A stretch of DNA of 64,000 bases, from NCBI RefSeq assembly GCF_002236805.1, contig NZ_NIQA01000006.1, forward strand, positions 1 to 64,000. The letters run 5' to 3'. The translations under genes and the position numbers were made by a program. Below, in pieces: positions 1 to 10,975 of the stretch; within the stretch, counting starts at the first letter, position 1; the number at the start of each line of letters is the position of its first letter. Under the pieces are notes generated by a model. It was not told the DNA's origin. It saw only the letters and a list, made by a program, of their open reading frames with translations, and did no database searches. Origin of the DNA: Pusillimonas sp. T2. Its GTDB lineage: Bacteria; Pseudomonadota; Gammaproteobacteria; Burkholderiales; Burkholderiaceae_B.

Positions 1-5
1 GCCAC

Positions 6-773
6 TCATTTTGAAATGTCCAGCATACGCTCCATGTCCTGATAGCGTGGGTAGGTAATCAATACGGCCCGATGCGGGCCATGAAACACGAACATTGACC
101 CAGCAGCAACGGCTGAAGCCCCCGCTACGACAGCCTCGCGCATGTGGTCCAAATTACCCGCGCCGCCTAAGGCAATTATTGGCACTTGTACAGAGCCCGC
201 CAAACTTCGGACCAACTCGACATCATAGCCCGACATCATACCGTCCCGATCCACTACGTTCAGCAATATCTCCCCGGCTCCTGCTTGCGTCATCTTGTTC
301 GCATGGCCCAACCAGTCTAGTGTGAGAAGCTTTTTTGAATAACTTCCGTACAGCCACGGTCGCTTACGCCAATCGCGTTTGATGTCGATAGAGACGATTA
401 CGCTTTGGCTGCCATAACGCTCAGCAATACGCGTGACCAACGAGACATCTGATAATGCAGCCGTCTGCAGGCAAATCTTCTCCACACCCAAATCAAAAAT
501 CCGGGCAGCCTGATCCAGAGTCTGAATGCCACCGCCATAGGCCAAGGGCATAAAGCACTCTCCGGCGAACAGTTCAATGGCACCAAAGTCAGGCCCCGCT
601 CCAGATCGCGTTGCCTCGATGTCTAACACCATCAGTTCATCAACTTCCTTGTCATTGAAAATCCGTATGGCATTGGTTGGATCGCCCACATACACCGGAT
701 CTTTAAAGCGACGGGTTTTTACCAGTCCACCCTTGCGTAGCAGCAGTGCCGGTATGACTCTATGCCTGAGCAT
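6..773 (-). CDS. hisF2: HisF-like cyclase subunit of O-antigen sugar amidation (HisF2/WbuZ type)
   Basis: A 255-residue (beta/alpha)8 barrel of the HisF family. It keeps HisF landmarks such as YGGGI near residue 80 and the C-terminal GGAG and AAGSMFVFHG phosphate-binding loops. It resembles the second HisF copy of Pseudomonas aeruginosa O-antigen loci more than a histidine-biosynthesis HisF: it starts RHRVIPALLLRKGGLVKT and ends HRAVLITYP. In that known system HisH2 and HisF2 supply ammonia to the amidotransferase WbpG, which makes an acetamidino sugar. Its start overlaps hisH2 by 14 bases, so the two are probably translationally coupled. WbpG would be expected just beyond the left edge and is not seen. 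The amidation role is inferred from family and context. Confidence 0.88.
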   Translation of the reverse strand: MLRHRVIPALLLRKGGLVKTRRFKDPVYVGDPTNAIRIFNDKEVDELMVLDIEATRSGAGPDFGAIELFAGECFMPLAYGGGIQTLDQAARIFDLGVEKICLQTAALSDVSLVTRIAERYGSQSVIVSIDIKRDWRKRPWLYGSYSKKLLTLDWLGHANKMTQAGAGEILLNVVDRDGMMSGYDVELVRSLAGSVQVPIIALGGAGNLDHMREAVVAGASAVAAGSMFVFHGPHRAVLITYPRYQDMERMLDISK

Positions 774-1395
774 ATACCCACTCCGTAAAACGACGCATCA
801 TACCCAAACCGAAGCGATGACTTTTCTCAGGATGAAACTGCACACCAAACATATTATTTTTTTGGAAAGCCGCTACAAAATTGCCACCATAATTACAGGT
901 AGCAGCGACGTCCGATGAGTCGTTACAGTGAATTCTGTATGAATGCACGAAATAAAAACGCTGTTCCTGCTCATGCCTCGGCAACAATGGATTATCTTTG
1001 ACTGCACTCAAGAGATTCCAACCCATGTGGGGCACCGGCAGGCTCGTCTCACGGGCATCGGGAAAGCGCGTCGCCCATGCGTCAAACCAGCCCAAACCTG
1101 GCGCGCGCCCCTCCTCGCTCCCTTTGCACATAAGCTGCATCCCCAGGCAGATGCCCAACACCGGGACCTGCTCCTGGAGCACAACTTTGCTCAACGCTTT
1201 ATCCAGCCCTCGTTGAACGAGCTCCCCCATACCGTGATCAAAGGCTCCCACACCCGGAAGTATCAGTGCTGTTGCATCACGAACCTCCTCAGGCGTACAG
1301 ATTATTCGAGCCGATGCTCCCGCTTTTTCCACCATCCTGATGACGGACTGGCTATTTCCACAGCCATAGTCAAGCACAGAAATTACATTCACCAT
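760..1395 (-). CDS. hisH2: HisH-like glutamine amidotransferase subunit (HisH2)
   Basis: A 211-residue class I glutamine amidotransferase. The catalytic triad is visible: the nucleophile Cys in GICLGMQ near residue 83 and the His and Glu in QFHPEKSH near residue 190. The N-terminus (SVLDYGCGN) and the LPGVGAFDHGM segment are typical of HisH. It would hydrolyse glutamine and pass ammonia to the HisF-like partner encoded immediately downstream. Its place between a Wzx flippase and hisF2 matches the O-antigen arrangement wzx-hisH-hisF-wbpG of Pseudomonas aeruginosa, so I assign it to lipopolysaccharide sugar amidation, not histidine synthesis. No other histidine gene is in the window. Confidence 0.88.
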   Translation of the reverse strand: MVNVISVLDYGCGNSQSVIRMVEKAGASARIICTPEEVRDATALILPGVGAFDHGMGELVQRGLDKALSKVVLQEQVPVLGICLGMQLMCKGSEEGRAPGLGWFDAWATRFPDARETSLPVPHMGWNLLSAVKDNPLLPRHEQEQRFYFVHSYRIHCNDSSDVAATCNYGGNFVAAFQKNNMFGVQFHPEKSHRFGLGMMRRFTEWVYAQA

Positions 1396-1411
1396 TATTG
1401 TCGCTATATAG

Positions 1412-2680
1412 TCAGGAGGTCAGAATCGATGAAAGTCGGCTGTAACGCCGAGACAAAACAAGATAGACAATATACATACTGGCATAGCCACAACCATATG
1501 CGACAAGCGTCATCTGATATGTGTCGAAACCATACAGCGCGCTGACTACCATGACGAGTAAGGCACATTGCCATATCAAATCAATGTTTTGCTTCTGGAC
1601 AAGAAAAAAGGTATAGCTCAAAGGACTCGCAATAAAGCGCAACGCAAACAGGGGTACCAGCCATACAGCGATAGTCCCTGCCAAATGCCATGACTCACCG
1701 AACAACAACACAAAAGCGGGCTCAGCCAATCCTACGGTAACCAGCACCAAACCCACGGAGAGAATGGCCAACACTTTGAATGTCCTCTGGTATACCTGCT
1801 TGCAGTTTCCATGCGCACGCATTTCTACCCCAGCATCGCGGATAAACACGTCACGCACGGCTCCGCCCAGCACCGCTAACGGCGCGCCCATCGTCCGGAC
1901 AGCCAGCGCAAAACACCCCGCCACATCGCCGCCGTAGCGCATACCCAAAATTATGACCGGAAGCTGGGATGCACTCGTATTGATTATGTCGCTAGGCATA
2001 GCAAACAAAGGAAAACGCCAATATTTTTTCCAAGTCTCAGAGAGCAAGGCTCGCGCCGCCAAAAAACTCTTAGGCCAAAAGTTCCAGACCGGCAGCAGCC
2101 AAGCCGCCACTGCAACAGCCACCATCGTACCGATGATCTGAGCAATGGCAAGAGAAAGGGCTGATGAAGAAACCCAGGCAGCGATGATTTGCAGAACGGT
2201 AACCATACCAGCCTGAACCAACCGCACAACGTTCAACACACGGACTTGCCCATTATTAGCAGCCCAAGCCTGCCATATCACCGATAACGCGGCGCAAATA
2301 CTCATCGGCACCAGCCAGTAACACATAAACCTCGGCAAGCCAAATATTTCATCAGCCAGTACAGGCATCAGCAACCCAACCGTCAGGCCCAAAGGTATAC
2401 CCATGCTAAGCACAATCAAGACTGTAACTGCAACCAACCGCCCCCGCTCCTCCCCATCTCGGGCTAGGCCAAACGCCGCCTCAAGACGAGCCGAAAGCAA
2501 AAGATTCACTACTAAAGAAATCCCATACCAAGCAGCAAAAGTCCCAAACTCTGCGGGTACATATAAACGGGCAATCCACAGGGAGCCAAGAACGGGTATA
2601 GCTTGCGCTATAGCAGCGCCGGAAAACACTACAGCGACCCGCTGCCAGTAGGTAGACAGGCGGCTAGCGCTCATTAGCAA
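1412..2680 (-). CDS. wzx: Wzx-type O-antigen flippase
   Basis: A 422-residue very hydrophobic protein with about 12 predicted transmembrane helices, of the polysaccharide transporter (PST/MATE-like) type. The N-terminus (FSGAAIAQAIPVLGSLWIARLY) and the following PAEFGTFAAWYG helix-loop are characteristic of these flippases. It would move undecaprenyl-linked O units across the inner membrane. It overlaps the upstream acyltransferase by 17 bases and lies 16 bases ahead of hisH2, so it belongs to the same operon. An internal Met at residue 3 is an alternative start. Sequence conservation in this family is low, so the call rests on topology and gene order. Confidence 0.82.
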   Translation of the reverse strand: MLMSASRLSTYWQRVAVVFSGAAIAQAIPVLGSLWIARLYVPAEFGTFAAWYGISLVVNLLLSARLEAAFGLARDGEERGRLVAVTVLIVLSMGIPLGLTVGLLMPVLADEIFGLPRFMCYWLVPMSICAALSVIWQAWAANNGQVRVLNVVRLVQAGMVTVLQIIAAWVSSSALSLAIAQIIGTMVAVAVAAWLLPVWNFWPKSFLAARALLSETWKKYWRFPLFAMPSDIINTSASQLPVIILGMRYGGDVAGCFALAVRTMGAPLAVLGGAVRDVFIRDAGVEMRAHGNCKQVYQRTFKVLAILSVGLVLVTVGLAEPAFVLLFGESWHLAGTIAVWLVPLFALRFIASPLSYTFFLVQKQNIDLIWQCALLVMVVSALYGFDTYQMTLVAYGCGYASMYIVYLVLSRRYSRLSSILTS

Positions 2681-4526
2681 TTACCAACTCGCGAATGCGC
2701 GCTCTAGCGTCATTGACGTAAGCATCAACCCCAACCTGATTCAAATGGCTCTCATCCATATAAATCAACTGCCCATCAAGGTATGGGGCACTACGGAATA
2801 CCTGTAAGCGATCCAACTCAATAAAGCTCGCACCTGCCCGCTTTGCCGTACCGGCAATAATTAAATTGGCCTGCTGATATGCCCCATTAAATGAGACCTG
2901 ATGAGGCAACCCCAAACCAGCAAAGCGATACATCCGCATAGGATTTCTGGATAATTCGGGCACCTGAGAAAGAACATATACCCGACGCCCGGACCCCTGG
3001 TTCTGGAGAAACCGCTCCAAACTCGGCGCGAAGAGGGGATCCTCAATCTGATAACTCCACATGCCAGCAATGAATACCATGTCGAATTTGGTAACAAGGG
3101 CTTCCACCCGACTTATTTGATCGAGGCAGGATTGACGCGCCCATTCCGGGAGTTTCGATACATTAAAACCAGAAATAGGCACACAACTACTGGCGGTTAA
3201 CACGGTTGCCTTGAAACCTTCGTCACGCCCCAATCGATCGAAGAATCCATTCAACATAGCAGCGTGAGAATCGCCAATCACCAAGACCTTACGCGAACTT
3301 GCTAGGTCACCCTTCTCGCAATGCCCGTTGTCCACACCATGACAGATCAAATAGGGGTCGGCATACCTTGTATATTCGATCGGCAAACCGGAGGAGCTAA
3401 AATAAGCCTTAGCGGCAATGGCAACGCCATAGGCCCCAAATGATCCGACACCGGTAATTACCAGCACAGCCGCAAGACGACGCCACGTCATAAAAGACAA
3501 CCGCAGCTTTCTGGCCGGCTCTTCAACAAAGTAAAACGATACACATGCTAATAGTAAGGTCGCTATTATAAATACCAACGTCTCTTGCAAACCAAGCGAA
3601 ACAGCGCCTGTGTAGTATCGAATGAGGGCGAGAACCGGCCAATGCCAAAGGTACAACGAATAAGATAAAAACCCTGTCCAAACCATCAAGGGGCTACAGA
3701 GAAAAGCGGAGAATGAAGAGCGACTTGCTGAGATAATCAGGCCCGCGCCAACAACTGCAGGCAAAGACAATAACCCCGGAAATAGCGAAGCACCATCCAA
3801 CACAATTAAGCTACCAACGATTAGAGACGCTCCCGCCCAGAAAGCAATGTTGGCAACGGTAGTCGACCAGCGCAGCCCAATCGAGGATATCGCTAAATAT
3901 GCCCCCGCCAAGAACTCTGGCACCCTGGAATAAAGCGCGTAATAAGTCACTTGCCGATGATCCATGACACGCAATTGCCACTCCGCCACCAAAATCAGCA
4001 CCATCGAAATAAACAAGATACTCTGCTTGATATACCGATCTGGGATGAGCAACAACGCTATAGGCAGCAGCATGTAAAACTGCATCTCCACAGCAAGTGA
4101 CCATGTATGCAGCAAAGGTTGCTCGGCAGTAGTTGGCGCAAAATAATCGCCAAAATTTGCGAAATAACTATTACTGAAGAAGAGCACCGCCGACTTTAAA
4201 CTGGCCACGAAATACGTAAAGTCGCTATTGGTGAACAACAACTTGGCTAAAATAGTCACGGTTGCCAGCATAAAGAAATATGCCGGGACAATACGCCTGA
4301 TACGGCCTAAATAGAAACGCCCCAAAAAAGAGGTCAGCGTCCCTTGAATAGCACCCTTCCTAAACTGAATTTGTTGCGTAATCAGGTAACCCGAAATCAC
4401 AAGGAATACATCGACCCCAACAAATCCGCCAGGTAGCAATGTTCCACCGTAGTGAAACAAAATGACTGCCAACACAGCAAGGGCTCGAAGCCCTTGAATA
4501 TCTGGGCGATATGCCAGCCTATTCAT
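2664..4526 (-). CDS. OafA/SGNH-type O-antigen acyltransferase (WbpC-like)
   Basis: A 620-residue fusion of an acyltransferase-3 membrane domain (about residues 1-350, ten or so helices) with a periplasmic SGNH hydrolase domain (about 400-615). The membrane domain starts YRPDIQGLRALAVL and contains GGFVGVDVFLVISGYLI, a family signature. The SGNH part shows the GDSHAAM block with the nucleophile Ser near residue 420 and the terminal DESHLN block carrying the Asp and His. Such proteins O-acetylate O-antigen sugars. It lies 9 bases downstream of wbpD and overlaps wzx by 17 bases, the position of WbpC-like genes in related loci. The sugar and position modified cannot be read from sequence. Confidence 0.87.
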   Translation of the reverse strand: MNRLAYRPDIQGLRALAVLAVILFHYGGTLLPGGFVGVDVFLVISGYLITQQIQFRKGAIQGTLTSFLGRFYLGRIRRIVPAYFFMLATVTILAKLLFTNSDFTYFVASLKSAVLFFSNSYFANFGDYFAPTTAEQPLLHTWSLAVEMQFYMLLPIALLLIPDRYIKQSILFISMVLILVAEWQLRVMDHRQVTYYALYSRVPEFLAGAYLAISSIGLRWSTTVANIAFWAGASLIVGSLIVLDGASLFPGLLSLPAVVGAGLIISASRSSFSAFLCSPLMVWTGFLSYSLYLWHWPVLALIRYYTGAVSLGLQETLVFIIATLLLACVSFYFVEEPARKLRLSFMTWRRLAAVLVITGVGSFGAYGVAIAAKAYFSSSGLPIEYTRYADPYLICHGVDNGHCEKGDLASSRKVLVIGDSHAAMLNGFFDRLGRDEGFKATVLTASSCVPISGFNVSKLPEWARQSCLDQISRVEALVTKFDMVFIAGMWSYQIEDPLFAPSLERFLQNQGSGRRVYVLSQVPELSRNPMRMYRFAGLGLPHQVSFNGAYQQANLIIAGTAKRAGASFIELDRLQVFRSAPYLDGQLIYMDESHLNQVGVDAYVNDARARIRELVIANER

Positions 4527-4535
4527 CTATGTCCA

Positions 4536-6444
<1,909 letters not shown>

Positions 6445-6687
6445 TATTAATGGTTATTGCACACTCAGCCGCGCTACCGCCATGCTGTCACACGATCAGC
6501 AAGCGCGAGAAAAATTGAAAACCACACCAAAACAGAAAAAAGCGGCGTTCAAATATTGAACAAACTATAGCACGCGCTTGTACGAAAAACACCCAAAAAA
6601 ACAGTAGCGCGGTGAAGACTTGCCCACTACGTCACGTTTGCTTGAAAGCGCCCTAAAAGTGATGTCCCCGCCCTGCACGTATGGCGA
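6445..6687. other. Gene-free AT-rich spacer at the head of the O-antigen operon
   Basis: This 243-base stretch carries no convincing coding frame. It should contain the promoter of the regulator-wbpB-wbpD operon (reading left) and the 3' end region of whatever precedes the ligase gene. It is rich in A runs (for example near 6590-6605). I see no strong inverted repeat or clear promoter hexamers. Confidence 0.4.
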
Positions 6688-7953
6688 CTAGTCCAATGCT
6701 TTCGACTCCGATTTAGCATCACTGCCGGGGCACGCAAGCACCACAAATAAAGCCAGATACGCCGCATAGAAACCCATAGTATTCATGCGGCGAAACATGG
6801 TCTCAGTTAACCCAAAGAGCGCAAAACCCAGGCAAAGGACCAACCCCATGGCCGCAGCGGCTTTGACATCGGCGCGGGCATGCTGACTTAGCAATCGAGG
6901 CAGTAAATAGATGCAAGGTGCGAAGTAAATTAGCAACAAGCCCAACGCACCAGGAAACCCAAAGGCAGCGAAGACAAGCAATACATCGTTGTGCGGCTCT
7001 CCGAAACCAGAATCAACCGTGACTTGTGACACCAACCCTTTAGGCATAGCCACACTCTCTAGGTATTGCCCGTAATACCCGCCGTCACCAAGACCAAACC
7101 AAACGTTACTCAATCCCGCGTCAATCGCTGACTGCCAAAGTTGAATACGCACACACATGCTGTTGAACTGCAAGTTATCAGCAGTATTGCAATTTCGTAT
7201 CTCTTCGACTCCCTCAAAAATACGGCCAAGCAGAGCATCATTGCTAGCTACAATAACAGCCAAAAGGACTAAAATACCCGCAAGCGCAACGCTAGCCCTA
7301 AGCGGTTTTCTTACCCCCAAAAAAAGAAGGAGCCCGACCAAAACAAACACCGGCACACCCAATAAGCCGGTGCGTGTTTGAGCAATAACAAACGCCGAGA
7401 AAGTCGCTGTGGCCACTAGGATTTTGAACCCACTTTCAAATTTGGGCCAAAGCGTCAACCTCCACCTAAGCGCATAAACTGAAATAGCACCCAACAACAG
7501 CATGATGCTTGAATAGGTAGTTAGAATTAACCCGGGCGTAATGGGCCGAGGGCTACCTCCGGCGATTAAGCTCAGCAAAATGGCCGTTGACACCAACCCC
7601 GCTATCAACACGCCCCATAAAGCATGTTGCAGCTTTTGGGGGTTAATGTGTGGCAAAGCCAATAGCAAAACCCACAACCCTAAAAAGAACCTGAGCGCAC
7701 CCTCACTATTGGCCCCTGCCCAGTCACCATAATAAATAGACGAAGCCGCCACAGACAAAAACAACACGCTATAGCTGGCAATAAGCCAACGGTAACGGTA
7801 GGTTTGCTCGGCAGCGCCAGCAAAGCGTTTCTGTACCAACAGCGCCAAACAGGCTGCGATAAGGGCATAGAACACACCGCTAGGCAGCGAGGCGCTGGTC
7901 AGCAGAGCGACAGGCAGTAATGCATAAAGCACTACGATAAGATTGGGTAGCAT
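6688..7953 (-). CDS. O-antigen ligase / Wzy-type polymerase family protein
   Basis: A 421-residue membrane protein with about 12 hydrophobic segments. It has a long periplasmic loop near residues 260-320 that ends in GFGEPHNDVLLVFAAFG. The EPHND motif, with its His, is the hallmark of the Wzy_C/WaaL O-antigen ligase family. The protein would join O-antigen or a core sugar to lipid A-core on the periplasmic face, or polymerise O units; sequence alone rarely separates the two. It is separated from the O-antigen operon by 243 bases without a gene and transcribed in the same direction. Ligase is favoured slightly because it stands outside the operon. Confidence 0.78.
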   Translation of the reverse strand: MLPNLIVVLYALLPVALLTSASLPSGVFYALIAACLALLVQKRFAGAAEQTYRYRWLIASYSVLFLSVAASSIYYGDWAGANSEGALRFFLGLWVLLLALPHINPQKLQHALWGVLIAGLVSTAILLSLIAGGSPRPITPGLILTTYSSIMLLLGAISVYALRWRLTLWPKFESGFKILVATATFSAFVIAQTRTGLLGVPVFVLVGLLLFLGVRKPLRASVALAGILVLLAVIVASNDALLGRIFEGVEEIRNCNTADNLQFNSMCVRIQLWQSAIDAGLSNVWFGLGDGGYYGQYLESVAMPKGLVSQVTVDSGFGEPHNDVLLVFAAFGFPGALGLLLIYFAPCIYLLPRLLSQHARADVKAAAAMGLVLCLGFALFGLTETMFRRMNTMGFYAAYLALFVVLACPGSDAKSESKALD

Positions 7954-8035
7954 GGAAATAATATCTGTGAAGGCCGGAATGCCTTCGGATTGTAGCGCTA
8001 TGCCTTGCTGGTTTAGCTGGTAGGGCTACATAATA

Positions 8036-8078
8036 CAAAAATCCGGCAGGCCCAAGTAGCAGGCAACTGCCGGATTTA
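8036..8078 (-). terminator. Rho-independent terminator of the nitrilase-TRAP operon
   Basis: Perfect 11-base arms (AAATCCGGCAG at 8039-8049 and CTGCCGGATTT at 8067-8077) with a 17-base loop. On the minus strand the hairpin is followed by a run of five T (complement of 8037-8041). It begins about 16 bases after the dctP stop codon, so it ends the operon that starts at the nitrilase. Confidence 0.85.
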
Positions 8079-8093
8079 ATTTGCAGCTAACCG

Positions 8094-9134
8094 TTATTTA
8101 ACCCGGTCAGCCACCTTAAGCGTCATGTTCATGGCTTCGGCGGTGGCCTTGTTTTCGTTCATCAGCTCAACTGTCGCGGCTTTCATTTTACCCAGCAGCT
8201 CGGTACGCTCTTGCTCGGGCAATTTATGCACGGTACCGCCCTGCTCTGCCCAAAGCTTGTAAGCATTGGCCTGGTCTTGCAGTACGAAGTCGTACAGTTC
8301 GGGCTCAAGGGCAACGGCTTCTTCTTTCAGGATTTTTTGCAGGTCTTTAGGCAGGGTGTCCCACCATACTTTGCTGACCAGCATGACTTCGCCCATAACA
8401 CCGTCTTCTGTGGCGGTTACGTTGTCGACAATGTTGTACAGCTTAAGCGACGTGAAAGCCGGGGGTGAGCTTTTAATGCCGTCAATGGTGCCTTGCTGCA
8501 GCGCGGTCACAATTTCGCTAAAGTCGACGGGGACGGCAGTGGCGCCCATCAGCTCGGCGCCTTTGCGCTCAATGCGCGAGGCCAATACTCGAACCTTTTT
8601 GCCGTTGAAGTCGGCCAGTGTTTTACCGGCAAACTTGGTGGCAAAAGCAGTATTGCCATAAATGTACATACCCAAACCGACCAGGCCTTTGCTTTCGCCG
8701 ATTTTCATGAAGTATTCACGGAACTCTGGGTCGCTGAAGGTGCGTTGGGCGTGGCGGGCGTCGGTAAATACGCCGGGTACGTCCATAACCTGGTAACGGG
8801 CGTCAACACCCACCAGGTAAGCAGCAGGCCCGGTATAGAACTCAATAGTGCCAAACTGCAGGCCTTCAATCATACGTGCGTTAGAGCCCAGCTGCGCGGC
8901 GGGGTAAAGCTCGGTTTTAATCTGGCCCTGGCTACGCTCTTCAATCCGCTTGGCAAACCGCTTGATGGCTTCTGTTTGCACGTCGTTAACAGTCGCGGTG
9001 GCTAGCTTCATTTTGTATTCGGCTGCCAGCGCCGACTGGCTGAAAGCGCCTGCCACGCACAGTACGGCAACGCTTAGGGCGCCGGCAAGCTTAGACAATG
9101 ACCTACGTTTTTCTTGTTGGGTACGAATCAGCAT
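8094..9134 (-). CDS. dctP: TRAP transporter periplasmic solute-binding protein (DctP family)
   Basis: A 346-residue secreted protein with a clear N-terminal signal peptide (KLAGALSVAVLCVAGAFSQSALA, cleavage near residue 37). The mature part has typical DctP blocks: the GTIEFYTGPAAYL region, the conserved Arg in KVRVLASR and the GTIDGIKSS segment. DctP proteins capture organic acids and deliver them to the DctQM membrane complex. The ATG at 9134 is preferred because AAGGAAT stands 5 bases upstream; a Met ten codons earlier lacks that. It is last in the operon nitrilase-dctQ-dctM-dctP and is followed by a strong terminator. The substrate may be the carboxylate produced by the nitrilase, which is inference. 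Confidence 0.92.
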   Translation of the reverse strand: MLIRTQQEKRRSLSKLAGALSVAVLCVAGAFSQSALAAEYKMKLATATVNDVQTEAIKRFAKRIEERSQGQIKTELYPAAQLGSNARMIEGLQFGTIEFYTGPAAYLVGVDARYQVMDVPGVFTDARHAQRTFSDPEFREYFMKIGESKGLVGLGMYIYGNTAFATKFAGKTLADFNGKKVRVLASRIERKGAELMGATAVPVDFSEIVTALQQGTIDGIKSSPPAFTSLKLYNIVDNVTATEDGVMGEVMLVSKVWWDTLPKDLQKILKEEAVALEPELYDFVLQDQANAYKLWAEQGGTVHKLPEQERTELLGKMKAATVELMNENKATAEAMNMTLKVADRVK

Positions 9135-9173
9135 ATCTATTCCTTTTTTAAATTGGAAAACCACGACTAACTT

Positions 9174-10454
9174 TTATTTAACGAACCCGGCGCCAAACAG
9201 CGACAAGACGGGGACATAGGTAATCAACATCAAAACCAAAATTTGAACAATGATGAACGGCACCAGGCCCGCGCATATGGTGGACATACGGGCACCAAAC
9301 AAGGCATGGGACGTGAAGATATTCAGACCAAAGGGCGGCGTGAACATACCAATGCTAAGGTTGACCGCCATAATGACGCCAAAGTGGATCAGGTCGATGC
9401 CCAGATACTGAACAATGGGTATAAGGATGGGCGTGAACAGCACGATGGCTGAAATCGGGTCGACCAGGCAGCCAATAATCAGCAAGAAAATATTGATAAT
9501 TAGCAGGGTTGACCAATAGGTTTCACCCGTTGCCGATACGTACTGAACCAGCGCTTGCGGCACGCCACTGGTGGTCAGCACCCACGAGAACACCCCTGAC
9601 GCGGCCACAACGATCAAAATTTGCGCTGTCAGACGGCTCGAGCTGTGGACCACGTCCCACAGTTCTTTCCAGGTCAGTTCGCGGTAAATGAACTTGGTGA
9701 CCAAAATACCGTAGATACCGGCAACGCCGGCGGACTCGGTTGGCGAGAACACGCCGCTGTAGATACCCCCAAGGATGACAACCGGGGTGCCCAAAGCAGG
9801 CAATGCGTTTACCACCAGCTTGACCACTTGCGAGAACGAGCGCTTTTCTTCGGGTGGCGAATTAACACGCCTTGAATACCAAAGAATGTACAAAAGCGTG
9901 CCAAAGCCCAGCAATAAAGCGGGTATGACGCCAGCGGCGAACAGCTCGGCCACCGACTGCTCGGCCGAGGCACCATACAAAATCATCAAAATGCTGGGCG
10001 GCATAACGCTGGCAATACCACCGGCCGAGGTGATCAGACCTAAGGAAAACTTCTCGCTGTACCCACCTTCGCGAAGGCTGGGGTACATTAGCTTGCCCAT
10101 GGCGGCAACGGTTGCTGGGCTTGAGCCCGACACCGCACCAAAGAACTCGCTGGCAGCAATGGTGGTAATGGGGCGTGCTGCACGTGCCCGACCAAACAAC
10201 GCCAAAATACAATCAACAATACGGCGCGACACACCGCCCCGCGCCATGATGTCGCCGGCAAAAATAAAGAACGGCACGGCAAGCAATGCAAACTTGTCCA
10301 GACCACCAAACATAATCTGCGGGATAAGCATTGACGGCACATTCATGTACCACAAGACAGCAACCGCCGACGTCGCTAACAACACCAGGTAAATAGGAAA
10401 GCCAACAATTAGTGTTAGCGCAGGCACAACGACTAGTGCAACAGATAGACTCAT
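9174..10454 (-). CDS. dctM: TRAP transporter large permease (DctM family)
   Basis: A 426-residue, strongly hydrophobic protein with about 12 transmembrane segments. Family blocks include FFIFAGDIMARGGVSRRIV near residue 65, the AASEFFGAVSGSSPATVAAMG segment near residue 100, and GLNIFTSHALFG near the end. DctM is the sodium-driven channel subunit of the tripartite transporter. It overlaps the upstream dctQ by 4 bases and sits 39 bases before dctP, so all three subunits are made from one transcript. Nothing is missing or broken. Confidence 0.94.
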   Translation of the reverse strand: MSLSVALVVVPALTLIVGFPIYLVLLATSAVAVLWYMNVPSMLIPQIMFGGLDKFALLAVPFFIFAGDIMARGGVSRRIVDCILALFGRARAARPITTIAASEFFGAVSGSSPATVAAMGKLMYPSLREGGYSEKFSLGLITSAGGIASVMPPSILMILYGASAEQSVAELFAAGVIPALLLGFGTLLYILWYSRRVNSPPEEKRSFSQVVKLVVNALPALGTPVVILGGIYSGVFSPTESAGVAGIYGILVTKFIYRELTWKELWDVVHSSSRLTAQILIVVAASGVFSWVLTTSGVPQALVQYVSATGETYWSTLLIINIFLLIIGCLVDPISAIVLFTPILIPIVQYLGIDLIHFGVIMAVNLSIGMFTPPFGLNIFTSHALFGARMSTICAGLVPFIIVQILVLMLITYVPVLSLFGAGFVK

Positions 10455-10975
10455 AACGACCTCGGATTAACTGACGCGCCGCGCAACAGCGCAAGCAGCC
10501 TAAGCACAGACGCCAGCACCACGAATGCAAAGCAAACCAAAATAGATGAATAGGCCCACGACTTGGGCATTTCGGCAACGATGGTGACCTGCCCCAGGCG
10601 GTCGACAAATTCAACAACCTTGTAAGCGTAGAACACGATGAACCCGCTTAAGACGGCGCCTAACGCCGTGGTTGCAAAAAGCAATGCCGCCTGCGCACGC
10701 GGGGCAAGGTAGGGGCGAAGAATATCGGTGACCAGGTGCTCGCCAAACAGCGTTAAACGAAACGACATCAAGCAAACCGACCAGATGATCAGAATGATGG
10801 TGACTTCTTCTGCCCAGAAAATGGGCAAATGAAAAACGTACCGGCCAACGACATTGGCAAAGTTCAGTAAAAGCGCCAGTGCAAAGCAAACCGCCGCGCC
10901 CTGGTCAAGCACCCACAACGCCCCGTTAAGCACACGACCAGGTATGCCTGAGGGCGCAATTTGAATGTCACTCAT
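10451..10975 (-). CDS. dctQ: TRAP transporter small permease (DctQ family)
   Basis: A 174-residue membrane protein with four predicted helices, the usual size for DctQ. The motif NVVGRYVFHLPIFWAEEV near residue 50 contains the conserved R and the WAEE pair of this family. It forms the membrane platform with DctM. Its start overlaps the end of the nitrilase gene by 8 bases and its stop overlaps the start of dctM by 4 bases, so the nitrilase is physically tied to the transporter operon. Confidence 0.92.
   Translation of the reverse strand: MSDIQIAPSGIPGRVLNGALWVLDQGAAVCFALALLLNFANVVGRYVFHLPIFWAEEVTIILIIWSVCLMSFRLTLFGEHLVTDILRPYLAPRAQAALLFATTALGAVLSGFIVFYAYKVVEFVDRLGQVTIVAEMPKSWAYSSILVCFAFVVLASVLRLLALLRGASVNPRSL

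Noticed and set aside
6-1395. hisF/hisH as part of a histidine biosynthesis operon
   Set aside because: They follow wzx and wbp genes, carry the O-antigen-type N- and C-termini, and no other his gene is near.
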